Shown piece by piece: positions 1-14,500 of a stretch of DNA of 64,000 bases. This DNA is from Paragordius varius (lineage: Eukaryota > Nematomorpha). A program made the translations under genes and the position numbers. Under the pieces are notes generated by a model, which was not told the origin of the DNA, made no database searches, and worked only from the letters and a program-made list of their open reading frames with translations. The stretch's first letter is position 1. Each line of letters begins with the position of its first letter. Location: positions 6,696,001 through 6,760,000 of the forward strand of contig OZ176051.1 of the NCBI GenBank assembly GCA_964247055.1, given 5' to 3'.

Positions 1-1335
1 GGGTTTATCCATTTTTTGGAAAATTAGTTTAAAGAAATGGTTTCCTACATTTTTAAAAATATAGCCTCAATATATTATTTTATGGATGAACCAGTGTTAT
101 GCAAAAAACAACACTAATTACATGAAGTGAAAATAGAGGGTTATTTAATAAAGTGGCTTTTCAAGATGGGTATATTAGACGGAGATTTAATGCATCACTT
201 ACAATTAAACCATCTCCGCTTTTCCGTAATAAAATAGAATTTTTGTGAACGGCTTGAGAGGGCGTGATGTTGGCTTTAAAAAGAGTTTCGTTTATTATGG
301 GCGCCTTTATTGATGACTAAAAAATACCCAAACTAATTACTTCAAACCGGATATTTTATAATTTTATTTTATTTTATTACTAATTAAAAATATAAATATA
401 TATATATATATATATATATGAAAAAAATAATATGCATGATATTATATAAAAAAAATAAAATGTATATTCTGCTTACGGGCATACCCTACATTTTTATATG
501 TATGAAATAATCTCAAAAATTATAATTTGAACTCTATTTCTCCTTTTTAGTCTTATTTTTATTTTCATCACAAAATTATTAAACACATATTTGAGTAACA
601 TTGTTGCGAAACATATATTTTATCCGTTATTTTTTGTTTACCTGTCCAAAACTGAACAATTTTATTCCAATTATTTAAAAGTATTATATTTTAATGATTA
701 TTTTCTAATTTAGCTATTTATTAAATTCAATAAATAATTAGTTTTAAAACTGCTGATATTTATATATTGAAATTCTAAAATTTAGCCCGAACTTGTTTAT
801 AATTTAATATAATTAGAGCTCATATTTTGCATTTTATTACTATTTTCTTATTATATTACTCTTTTTATTGATTGAGAAATGTAATTTATATTTTTTATGG
901 TATCCAAATTTATGGCCTATCAAGTTATTAAAAATTCTAATTTATTAATGATTAAATATATAATTTTTCCCATGTATAAAAAAGAGACAATTTATTTGGA
1001 ACACCTTAATTTTATCATTATTAACAAAGCTGTGTATTATCATCGTCGATGTCATTTGGGGCGAATAAGTGTTATATAATCCCTAAAAAAGAGAGGTTTT
1101 GCACAAATTTAAGATTAACTAAAATTGCTTTTAATTTTGATAAGGGGTGTATCCGCGATAAGCGGCGTGGCATATGCGTACGGATGTTTCTTTTATCTCA
1201 TTTTTTATCGTGTGATAACGTTAATGTATAAATATTTTTTACACATTTATTCGATAATGTAGATTTGATATAAGACTTTTATTTTCTGGTCATAACAGTA
1301 TACCTTATAAATTATAAAGGCATTTTCCTTTTCAG
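1..1335. other. Gene-free AT-rich flank
   Basis: I see no gene here. Two 60-codon open frames near 897-1231 look like chance: no splice context, no domain, low-complexity composition. A TA microsatellite lies at about 396-419. A slightly GC-richer patch near 1147-1190 could be an eroded repeat or exon, but no frame is convincing. Confidence 0.5.
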
Positions 1336-1391
1336 GCCGCTTTACTACCACGAAGAGTGACTAATTTTTTACAAAAATAGTCTGGCCAAGG
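1336..1391 (+). other. Possible non-coding 5' exon
   Basis: A 56-base segment sits between a pyrimidine-rich acceptor ending in TTTTCAG and a good donor GTAAGT. All three forward frames contain a stop, so it could only be untranslated. It lies 1.2 kb upstream of the mucin-like gene's first coding exon, which itself follows a possible acceptor (TTTTATAG, ending near 2573). It could therefore be a 5' UTR exon of that gene, but the pairing of sites may be chance. Confidence 0.2.
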
Positions 1392-2515
1392 GTAAGTCTT
1401 ATCGGTTATGACTTAGGCTTATTGACGTGTCTGTGAACAATTTTGAAAATAGGCTGTCCAAATTTTCAAACATATGTTTATCACATAATGAAAGGTACAA
1501 TAAATAATATATAATAGAATATCAGAAATTTGGAATTTGGAATCGTTAAATTTTATATTGGTATATTTCAAACTATGTTTCGGCTTCTATTTATAACTAC
1601 CTGGAATTTTGATGAAATAACCGACTATATCTTAAACTATTTGCTTATCCATAATTTAAATTTGCAAATATTTACGATATATAATTTAAATTAATTGACA
1701 ATATATTACTATATAAAATCATTTTTAAAAATTGTAAACGTTTGGACTAGCGTATTGAATTTATATAGGGGGGATAGTGGTTGTTGGTTCTAGCCAAAAG
1801 GAGGTTCGTCTAGGTGATTTGCGTATTTATAATTCAATTTGACATAACTAGTTGAAAATGGTCATTTTTCAAAAAATTCAGTCGCAATATTTGAGAATTT
1901 GGCAAGCAGCCATAATTAAGTGACGAGGAGCCGAGAGGCTTGAAAAATACCTCAACTAGAATAGACGCCCCATAAACGATATATCTGAGGATAAAAAATC
2001 TGATGTGGTTATTATACTTTTCGAAAGAGTATTAAAGTTATTTTATTGTTAATAAATGGGCAATATTTATAAAACCGGTGTGATTTAATAGAAAGCCTTG
2101 GGCGCAAATATAAATGGAATAATTGGCATAATTATAATCACCAATTAATCCTTGCTAACATGTGGTTTATACGTTTTTGGGAATAATTTTCATTGTTCGT
2201 TTTCTCCTTTATGGTTAAATAAAATGTGTTAATATAATCTTAGTGGGTCAGCATACATTAATAGCATAAGTATTACCCATTTTTTTCTTTAATATAAGCT
2301 GATATGCTCTATCTGAAACGCCATGACAATACAAATTTTTATCATAATGTTCAAATTTCGCATAAAAGTTATAATATTATATTTTTCGATAGACAAAATT
2401 TAGAAAACTTTATATTAACTTAATTAATATAAAAGCAAAAAACCTTAATATAAACGCTTTTAAAATGTATATAAAACGCCAAATTAAATACATTTAATAA
2501 TATATAAGTTAAATA

Positions 2516-2551
<36 letters not shown>

Positions 2552-2594
2552 ATTACATTATAATATGTTTTATAGATATTTGTGCCATAAGTTG
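1392..2594. other. Upstream region of the mucin-like gene
   Basis: No coding exon is seen. A TA microsatellite (about 2521-2549) lies 46-74 bases before the start codon. Somewhat GC-richer stretches at 1765-1830 and 1915-1980 carry no usable frame. A promoter must lie here if the gene model is right, but I cannot pick out a specific element in sequence this AT-rich. Confidence 0.4.
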
Positions 2595-5500
2595 ATGTTT
2601 TTGATCATATGGTTGTTACCTTTTATTGCGCAAGTATGGGCTCAGATGCCAACAGGACGTAAATATTATATAATATCTTATATACAATACTATGTTTCTG
2701 ACCTATTGTTATATTAATAAAGCCTTTTTAAAACTCTCTTAGTCAAACGGCAAAAAAACACAAAAAAAATTGAGTGTGCATCTTTTTTTCCCTTTTTTAG
2801 GTGTAAGTAGGATTGAATACCGATTTTATGCATGACGACTGTGACCGCCAATAAAAATCAACAAAGTATAGATTGTTAATATACATTGAGTTATTAAAAA
2901 TAATTTCAACACTCAACTTTTTTGCTTAAATGGCATCTTATGATATTGAATTGCATGCATAAATGATCTGTCCAGTTATTATTTTTGACCGGTCAAAAGC
3001 CCAACCGTAAGTGGAAGGTTTAATATTGTAATTTGGGACTCATGAAACTTTAACACTCATGCCCTAAGCTGACAGTTATTATGGAAATATTGTGGAGTTT
3101 CGAGAGTCGAATTCTGGCACTCTTGCATAGTGTATTAATTATAGGTTCTTAACCATTCCAGTACCTGGCTTTTGGTAAACATATTGATAACTAAAATGAA
3201 TACGAAATCTACTGTTAAACTTATTTGATAAAAAAAGTTGATTTCTGAGAATTATATCATGTGTAATTATTTTAAAGCTCATGTTATGTTCCCTTATATA
3301 AACAAAATTAATAAAGATATTTATAATTATATGATATCGGAAAATCTTGAATTCGGGGCCATTCTGTTAAAATTATTTCAATAATACAAGATCGGAGTAA
3401 CTTATCACACTTTAGTATTTTCTACATAAACCTTTGGTGCATATACTATTTGCACTTCAAGAGTGTCCCTGAACACTTCAAGTTGGTCCTTGAACATTTC
3501 ATGTTGGTCCTTGAACATTTCAAGTTGGTCCTTTGACTTTTACATTTTGTTTTTAACTTTTATCAATCAAATCGTGTATTATATATCTAATTTGTTTTTA
3601 ACCTTTTATTATTTAACATAAATTTTAAATCAATATCTTTTCATCATTCACAAACCGTATATCTTTATCAAACTTAAAATTATTTTGGTATTTATAAGAT
3701 TTAAAACTTAAAAATATGTAAGCTTTCTGGGCTATTAATTTTCATATAAAACATTTTAAAGTTAATAATTTTGTTACATTGGAAAAAAATTAGTTTGACA
3801 CAAAAAAGTGGTTTTTGAATATAATATATTTTTTATGAATAAGTATATAATAAATATATAAAGAAAATTTGGTTAAAAAAGAATAAAATTAAAATAAACA
3901 TGCAAAAATTATGTTTAAATCAAAATTTAAAAATTTTAAGGACCAACTTGGTGTTCAAAGACCAACTTGAAGTGTTCAACACACTCTTGAAGTGCAAATG
4001 ATATATAAAGTAGCAAAAAATCTCGGTATTTAAAAATAACCATATTTAAAATTTGCAGAGCATTTTACGCATGCATTAGGTGGCATATAAAATAATATAT
4101 GTATACAAAAGATAATCAAAAAGCAAAATTCACTGATACGTTAAATCCTCAATTGTTTTTTAATATTTTATTTAAATTTTGTAATTACCACGTTTATCCT
4201 TTTAATTTTTCAATAAAATTAGCTGGTATTCAAATCATTCAATCAGCCCCAACACAGCCCATTAGTCTGACAAATAAAACGTTTATAAATATTCCTTTGC
4301 CGGAAACACCAGATGAGAGCATTAATAATGAAGTAATGGTAATTTAATATTAATATATATAAATTTACAACATTAGCGAAATTATTTGACATTCGTATTT
4401 ACTTCAACTTTTGCCGAATTTAAATTAGATTTGATATATCGATAAATTAATTACGACTTATAAATGGATGTAAATTTGAATAAAACACGACTTGAGGTTA
4501 ACTAAAAAATATCAAATGGGTCTTAAATACATATTTTCACCATGAATCCTATGAAATGATTTTGATTTTTGCATATGTTTGATTAAATCATCGATTTTAT
4601 GGTATTTGGCTATAACTGAAATTATTTAATTAGGTTGTATTGATATACATGCAGACTTGATTTGGGTTATTCTTTGTTAAATTTAATAATGTAAAAACCT
4701 AATTAAAATGACATATTATATTTTGATATCATAAAAGTATGCATACATCTACCGTTTTTAAACAAAAACCACTTTTGGGTAATTCAAATCTTTCTCACTT
4801 TTGTTTGTCTCAGCATGAAAATTTGGCCCTCTATACAATGGAAAACGCAACTCTTCCTGTTGGTGAAAATATAGGGGTCATAAAGGGCACTGAGAGCATG
4901 AATGAACCCCATTCAGTTGATACGTCCCACGTAAAACCAGCTGTGATTGGTTCTGCAGCGGCTATTGCATCAGCGGTTGGGGCCGGAACAGCTGTTTTAA
5001 TTGGAAGATCCAATATGTCAACAAGTATCAAATAACCTTTCTAGAAAAACTAACTTATTAATTAAAGGTTAAATTACAGTAAAAATGGAAATTATTAATT
5101 GGAAAAACGTAAAAAATATAAGATAACTTAATATTGGGATTATAATTCAGTTATAATTGAATGAATCCCAATATCAATACAATAACATAGCATAAAAAAT
5201 ATCTAATAATAAAGACAAATATTTGTTTTGAAAGATGGTTTACAATTTTAAGTTTAGGTCATTCTTTAAACTGCGAAAAGGGGTTGTCAACACAATCAAT
5301 TGTGTATATTATATTTGTTAATAAAATATATATGGTGAATAAGGTGTAAATAAGTAAAGTTGTTCTTTATAAAATAATATGTGTTTTTATGATTTTACGT
5401 TTTGTCTTTATGATTTCAATTTAAGAGTTAAATTCGCTCTGATAAAATGGCTTTTATTTGATCCAAATACTAATATTATTGTTTACGCTATTATTTAGCT

Positions 5501-8500
5501 GTTATGCCTGAAGTTACCATGACAACTACAATGCTCGAAGGTTTAAATATAATATTTTATTTTTTTAAAATTATTAAAGACACTTTTTTACATCTAATTT
5601 TTTGTTTTTTTACAAAATTACAGTAATGCATGAAGGTACTACGACAATTTTGCCAATAGTTTCTGCTGTTACACCTCAGAACGAAACCCTAGAAGATTTC
5701 TTTGAGGAACAAAAAGTACCCATAATTTATAATTTCAAACAATATTTTTATTATAATAAACTGTTTTGGCTCCTGTTTAAGGTCGATTTTTTTCACTGGT
5801 TTTATAAAAAAATGGGCATTCTAAACCATTTTCCTGTTGTTTCATAAAATATTTACCAAAAAAAATATTTAGATCCTAATTCTTTGTTATTTTGTCAAAT
5901 GATTTTAAAGTTCATTAAATTAGTAATTTTTATCACTCAATCAAAATAAACGGCTTATATTTGATTCTATAGAAGAAAATATGCTAGACAAATGAATGAA
6001 AAATATTATTAAATTTTTGGCCATTATATGTATTTATTTGCCAGCTTTTTAAGCGATTTGACAAAAAAATGCAGAAAAGTATTTGGGGCAAAAGGCATGA
6101 GTTAAAATTTTTTACGACTTTATTCAAATATATTTTGGAATATGCCCTTGAATGGCTGGCATAGAATGTATAGTTTTTGAACCCAAATGGTAGTTTTTTT
6201 CATAATTTTTTATCCCTCGGTAAAATATATTTCAAAAAGTATCGATGCTTTTTGTGAAAATAGCAGTCATATAAGTTCCACTACAATATTTTTTGTGATT
6301 TCCCAGTCACAATAAAACTGCAAAAGTCTTGGCTTTAGAAAAAGCCTTCAAAGTCTAATTAAATTTTGCCAAAAAAAAATTTTGTTTTTTAAAAACCTTT
6401 TAACAATTTAATTAAAATGGTACTATTTTGTTAAATACGTTTTTGTAAGTGTTTAATTATGAAACAAATTTCAGATCAACTGTTTATTAATATTGGATTT
6501 CGGACGATATCCGTATATTTTGTTTTAGAAGTGATGAAATTTAAAAATTTGTTTATCTTTTTATACAGATCTTTAAAAAAATTACATAATTATGATATAA
6601 TAAACTCTCAAGTCTGAAATGATTAGGGTTTTCAACACCCGAGAAATTCAAAATTTTCGTTTAATATTTATTTTTAACCTCAATATAATTTTAAAAATTA
6701 TAGTTGACTAATATTTTACCTTATTTTATATTTTACTATCTTTCATAGGAAATCAAAAAGGAAAACGAAATGGATTCAACTTTGGCGCCTGTCATTGTTG
6801 CCGGCGGTGGAAGTATGATGCAAATTTATTTTTAATTTCTGAAAGTTATAAGATATATTAGTTGAAAATTTTAACGCTACGATACATTAAATACTTGCTG
6901 ATCAGTGATTTATGTATGATATTAATACGGTTCTTTTTATACAGCTACTACATATTCAATTAGAAATGTTATTAAAACTAGTAAAAATAATATACCATTT
7001 ACAGTTCAAATTCACCCTTGAACAATTCAAATTCACCCTTGAACAATTGAAATTCACCCTCGAACAATTCTAATTCACCCTTGAACAATTCAAATTCACC
7101 TTTGAACAATTCAAATTTACCCTAAAAATAAATTATGTGTTTTCGAACTAATATATTTCATTATTAATATATATATGTTTATGGTATAGTTTATTATTTT
7201 TCAGTATAATTTTAACTTAAAATAGAATATTTATTTTTTAAAAATATATAAGATATATTTTTTAATCTTAAAAAACATATATTTTATTTGAGGGTGAATT
7301 TGAATTGTTCAAGGGTGAATTTGAATTGTTCGAGGGAGAATTTGAATTGTTTAAGGGTGAAATTGAATTGTAAATGGTATATATTTAATACTTTTAAGAG
7401 TTTCTAGTTAATTAGGAATTACAAAGTAAGGCATTTCCCTTTATTAACAGCCGTTGAATTCACGCAAATCTTTTAATAAATATGGACCATGTGTTATTTT
7501 ATATTTCAGAGATATATTAAAAATTATATCTATTATAAATGATATACTGAAATACACCAATGAAAATAAAATATGAATTATAGTAAACAAATTTCAACGA
7601 TTAATTCCCTTAGCAGCTGTTTTATGACAATCGCTGAAAAATTTATAAAAGCGATAAATTCCAATGTATATAAAAAGAATTAAATCTAGGCCAAATTTAA
7701 AAATATGTTTGCTTTAGTTTTTTCGGCGCATGCTTTAAAATAATTTTGAAAATCAAAAATTGTTATGAAATCCTTTCCTTAAACTTTTTCGCGGCCATTT
7801 TTTCCTAAGAATTTTTTAAATCGCCCTCAAAACAGAAATCTATATTATAATGAAAAAATAAACTTTAGTCAACTTCCATTATTTCACAAGCAAATTTTTT
7901 ATATTTATATAAAATGAGCTGTTTGTTTCTAGTGTTGTGGAGCTATCAATTCGAGACTCCTAAAAAACTGTAAAAATATAAGCTTTCTATTAATACAGGA
8001 GAATATTAAATTATTTTTAAAAAATAATGGTTTACAAGTTTAAGCTATGTGGTAAAAAACTACCCAGGTTTAAAACTTGAAAAGAAATAAATAAAGGGTT
8101 TAAAGACATTTTAAAATAAAATTACTCGCGAAAATTATATTGTTTAAATTTTTGTTAACCAGTAACGACAACTGTATTGCCACAAGCTACACTTGTTGAC
8201 ACAAGCGGCAAAATCATAAATGTCACTGTGATCCCAGCTACTGTAAAATCAGCTGCTGCCATGTCAGATGATACAAGTAAATTTTTTAAAAATAAATCTC
8301 GTTTGGTTTGATAATATTACTCGTAATTGTATAAAAAGGTATTTAAGAGGAGACACGTCCAAATACTAACTAAATCACCAAATAATAAATTAGCAAACGC
8401 ACAGCTGAAGTTTAACAACAAATAACATAAATGACTTTAACCTATAAACAAAAAATATTTTAACATTTGCCTAGTATTAAAATATTGTAGATATTGTCTG

Positions 8501-11500
8501 TATAAGCTGCCAACAAATATATTTTATAACTATTTGCCACAGTAATTAATAAATAAATATTGACCTTTACTTTTTTACATTTCGATTAAAATTTATATTA
8601 TTTTGGAAAATTATTGTAATTTTTAACATTTAAATTAATTAACTTAGTTTTTTTTTTAAATTTGTTAAATAGACGAGAATCCAGATGATGTTACAGCACC
8701 TGATTCAAAATATAATTTTCACGACCTCGTTTCCGGTCACGTGACTAACGTAACCACCTCTGTTGTTTCATCAGCTGTGCGATTGCAGTTTTTAACGGGT
8801 GATAATATTTATATTTATTCACATATAAAATTAGAATAATTAGACTTAAATATAACGATTTCACATATAAAATTGGGTAGCTAATTACATAAAACTTGGT
8901 GAAATTCTTTCGAGTCAATTTGAGATTAATATTTTTAAGTTTTTTAATCTACAGCTTTAAATACCCCAAAATATATAAAATGATATGTTTCGCATGTGAA
9001 ATCAAGATTTTTTATTCTAATAAAAATAATCTTTCATATGTTCTAGATATCCGAATTGTGATCTTCTCTTTAATTACTTTCTCTCTAATTTTCTCCATCT
9101 TCTAATTGACTAAATTTTTACTTTAACATCTTGTACAAAATTTAAATTTCTCTCTTTTCTTTCTGTATTTCTTTTGACGATACTTTGGGACGCTAACTAA
9201 TTCGGGAAGAGATCCAACTGATTAGCATATTAAATAAAGAATATAATAAATATATATAGAGATTTGTTATTAAGAGGCAGTCAAATCTAAATGTTGTGAA
9301 AACTAAATAGCTCTGATTATATGATTATTGATGAGCGATGCTTATTTGTGAATTAATCATTTGTTTATATTGGAGTTTATTATTTTATCAACGCATTTAT
9401 TCTACGCTTAGTCATGGGTAAATCATTGAAATTAATTTAATTAAGATTTCATGTTATGAGAAAATAACAGATTTAGTCTAAAATTTAGGTTAAAAAATTA
9501 AATATATAAAATTACCTAGCGCCTAAAACATCATTTAACCAAAACCATTTTTTGTGCGTGATTTTGTGTTATGAAAATTTCTAAAATTACAGATTTTAAT
9601 GATCCATAAACTACCTAATTATATTATATTAAATAATTGACAGCGGGTAATATGTAAAAAAAATCATTATAAAGATTGGAAGACCAATTATAATACTTAT
9701 ATATGGTCTGTATTTAATTAGACGACCTAACTTTTCTGATATACTCTATAAAACAAAGTTTGGCGCTTTATGCATATATTACGCCTGTACTTTAATTAAA
9801 ACTCAAAATGTTAGACTCAGCGGTATACCAAATTTCAAACTATATACCCGTGTTGCTAAATATACAATGAACGTAAAGACATAAAAAATATTTATTTTCT
9901 AAAGACAACCATACTTTTTAAACTAAATTTCTTATATAAATCATTACGATTGTGAAATATGCAATCGATTACCAATTAAAATCTCTCTCTCTCTCTCTTT
10001 GCAATTTTTTTTTAAAAAATATTTGTCTTTACATCTTGTCTGTAATAATTTATATTATTACTGTACTTTACAATTTTATTCATAAATTAACGGTTTAATT
10101 AAAGAAGCCGTCAGAGGGCACATATACGATTTCTATTTCTCTCATGTGATATTAAACGACAAACACACAGGGTGAGCTCACCAAAAATTGGCCATTTATT
10201 ACCATCATTCAGTAATCATGTCAAATTGTGCCTGTAAAAGAAGTTTGCTGTATTCATTCAGAGAAAAGAGTGAAAGTTATCCTTTGGGGGACACATACAT
10301 ATGGTAAATAGCTCTATTCACGTATGAAAACATGATATCAAAATATTATATTTTTTAATATCATGTGAAAGAGTGTTAATTATATCGCACAGTTATTTAC
10401 AATCCTGCAACACGAAAAAAAATCCAATCGAATTTAGGCGGGTGTTGATCAATTATGTTGTAAGCGGAAAAATCGGGGCTTTCATCTTGCCATGCCGTTC
10501 CTCCGACAATAAGGCCAACGCTTCGGCAACCATGCTCTGTGTGTGGGACCAGAGCGGCATTGTACATTGTAAGCTTTTGAAGTACAGCAAAATCGTTTAT
10601 ACCCAACACTGTAAACATAATTAAAAGCACGCATTAATCGAAAAATATCCCGAATGAGCCAGAAATAGGGTTGTGCTGACCAAGTCATGACCCGGTCAAC
10701 TATTTATTTTTTGACCATGGTCATTTAAAAAACAGCTGTTTTTTGAAAAATACTGGTAAATGTTTTTGGAAGAGAGATAGTTAGATTTTATTGTTTTTTA
10801 TATTTTTTAAAAATATAAATTAAATATTTAAATATGCTTATTTAGCAATATAAAATTGTTAAACATGATCCTTATACATTTAAGCATATCCAATTATTTC
10901 GAGAAACAAAACAATCAAGCACTTTGCAAAATATGCAATTATTCCATATATGTGAACCAATAAAATGAATCATTTCATAATTGGATTGATGAAAGAAAGT
11001 GTGAAACATATTAGGAAAAATTTATATTTGAAATATCCAGTATTAAAAGCTATTTACTTGAAGAAGACCACTAACATGGGGCAAAATTTTGACACCAAAA
11101 TTCTTGATTAAATTTGATTCAAAATATTTGTGAATAATCAATATCAAAAAAATGTAAAATACCAATTTCTAAGAAAAAATATGACGTTATTTGAGTGAAA
11201 CGCAAGTGTCGTCGAACATTATTTTCATCCAATATCGCATGGTATTTAAAAAGTGGTCACGGACTTTTTTGAAAAATTAGTCAAATGAACAACCCTAGCC
11301 AGAAAAATAAAATAATTTGCTATATTACAATGCTTCATCTCGCACAGCTAAACAAATGTAAGGCTCCTTATAATCACTTTATAAAGAAATTTTTCCGCAT
11401 CCGCCTCTTGGCCTGGCGCTATCTGAATGATAAAACTTCACGGCACACCCTTGCAGAGCGGTAATTCGATATTGAAAACTTTGGAAAATGTTGGCAAATG

Positions 11501-14500
11501 GTTTGTCGGAAAGGTTAATCAGATTTTCTGGGTCGGCATTCCATCCCATTAAGAAAATGTGTAGACGCCGATGTAAAATATTTTGAATAAAATAAATAAT
11601 TAATTTCCATTAAATATTACATATGCTTTTACCAAACAGGTGAAAATATATGATACATCTGGTAAATAAAATCGGTTTTGCACAACTTTGAGCGTTTTTA
11701 TTAAACAAAACTTATTTTATCGCGGATCATGGCTTTTAATGTTAATTTAATTTGAGTGTATTTTATTAGATTGGCGATTAATTAATTCAAAGTCCATTCC
11801 TGTTATAAAACCAATCAAACAATGGAATATAGTATATTGAAAAATAATTTGGATAATAGCATTATCAAAAACTTTTAACTTAATAAGCGCATTATTTGCG
11901 ATTTTTCACAACTATGTATTAATGACATTTGGATCCAACCAATAAATACTTATATATCAAAGTGGGTATAATATTTTTTCATAATTTTGTGTATAAATGG
12001 TTTACAAACAGTATATAAATTCCTAACTTCAAATAAATTTGAATATTTTTTTATTTTATATCAATTAAAATACAACTTTTTTTCCATTTAATTTAATGGA
12101 ACAATTGGAAGTCAATTTTTGTATATGGTTTTTTGCTACCGTTTATATCTGAAACGGCACGCGGCTTCAGAGTATTATTAGTACCTAATCTCTTACAATC
12201 TGACTTTCTATATAAGAAAAAACATGACTCTTAGTTCTAACCATATGGCCATAATTCCATATTTGGCCAAAATCGAAAATACGCGTTTTTTCTGCTACAT
12301 TAGATTGACACGAAAATAATATATATATATATCAATTGAATTTTATTTGCGTTTATAAAACATGCGTAACAAAATATGTGTATTTAGATTTTTTTATCAG
12401 AAAAATACATATATATATTATACCATGTACAATTCAAATTCACCCTAAAACAATTCAAATTCCACCCCTAACTACCCTTGAAAATTTCGAATTCACCCTA
12501 CAAATAAATTATGTGTTTTTGGACTAATATAACTCTTCATTAATATGAAATATATTTTTACGACATAGTTTATTATCAGTATTTTATTAATTACAGTAAA
12601 ATAAAGGTAATTTTTAATGTAGAAAAACACATAATTTATTTTAGGGTGAATTTGAATTGTTCAAGGGTAATTTGAACTCTAAATGGCATATATTATGTAT
12701 TAAATCTTTGAATGGCGGAAGTTAGAAAAAAGTCATTTTTGATTAGTAAATATATTAAATTATGCTAAAAGCATCTTCATCGATTATTAGTTATAATTAT
12801 TATTTTGTTCCTGACCTGCACATTGTATGCTAATTCAATCCTTTTTTATAAATAGTAGCCATGATAAGGTAATGAAATCTGCCTCTTAACGGATATTTTG
12901 CAGAATGTTTCTAGTGTGGTTAAATATTATAAACAAATATTTTATCATTTAATCAAATTTTACACAGTCGATTAACAAAAATATATAATATTTTCAGACT
13001 CGACGATAGAAACTAATGAGAATCAAAATATCCCTCTGAATAATTGCACAACATCCCCACCATTAATACAAGAATTAACTAATGAGTCTTTGCTTCTAAA
13101 TTTAAAAGGTTTCACTTAAATTTATTACTTATTCAATATAATATATATATACTGTGATAAAAAAGGGGTTAATTTTTTTTGACAAAAATTTTTTTTCATG
13201 AGATAGCTTATGACCTGTGAATTCATTTGCCGCAAAAATTTAAATATGTTGATGACCTAGTTTTTAAATTTTTACTGGGATATGTACGAATTTTTGGTAG
13301 ATTTTCCATTACTTGTAAATTTTATTTTGTATTTATTTATATATTTATAATTCTCGCGGATGTAATTCCAAAATAATACATTATTTTTTTTACACCTTCA
13401 TAAACTAGATGACAAAAAAATGAAAAAATAAAAAACAATATTTTTTGTTTTATTTTGATATAGAAGCTTTTTTACTGAATAAAATATGAATGTTAAGATT
13501 TTAAAAGTGAGTTTAGCTAATAAATAATTAAATTATTTTAACATAGTTTCATAAAAAAATTTGTCTTTTATGTGTGTTAAAAGAAAAACGCCATCTTTTG
13601 AACTGAGATTTTATAGAAACCGCTATTTTTCTATTGAAATACCGAAAATGAATAAATCTATCACAACTTTTATCATTATTTTTTAATTTATCCTTAATTA
13701 TCCTTATTATTCACTTTTTGCCCAATTTCGATTTTCTCTCAATATTTGAAAAACTTGGTAACAAATGAAAATTTTTACGGCAAATGAATACGCTGGTCAT
13801 GAGCTATTTCTAAGTTTATTTTTTTGCACACAGTGTATATACATATATGTTATTTATTTTCTACGAGTTTGTCCGTTTTTAGTATAATAAAAAATGAATA
13901 AATAAGGGCAGTTTTGATGTGAAAATTAAATATATAAAAAAATTAAATCAATTAATACTTTAGAACTGTTAAATCTTTCTATGGATGGCTGGAAAACTGC
14001 TGATAATTATGACTCATCAGCTGATTACGAGGTATTTATATTTAAATTATTTGATTTTCTATAAATTAGTTATAGAATATCAATATTCACTCTAAAAAAT
14101 ATATTAAAATAGATAAATATAGAATCATCAACTCCAACAGAAACAATATTTGGTATGATTTTTGTTTTTCCCTAAAGTTTTCATAATTATTTAATGTGTT
14201 TCATAAAAAATACAGAATATACTACAACAACCATTAATACACCTACCAATATATCGTCTATCACATTGGAAACAGCTGACAATTCTGCCTCAAATGACAA
14301 AAGTAATGCGAGCACACCTATAAAATTTTCAACACCTCAATTAAGTATTATGACTGATACAACCAAGTTTTCTGCTCCCGAAACAACATTAACATCTCCC
14401 GATCCAATTGTTACGACTATTGCATCCGATTTAACAACCACAAAACCCATATTTTCAATATCCACTTCTAATTATACAAGTGCATCTTTTTTCCCAATAT

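Noticed and set aside
10397-10688. Two minus-strand frames of 77 and 68 codons
   Set aside because: They are shadows of the plus-strand mariner transposase fossil; the second crosses the hAT boundary.
14013-14030. CTCATCAG word resembling the minus-strand hammerhead core
   Set aside because: It lies in a coding exon and lacks stem II and the GAAA element on the minus strand.
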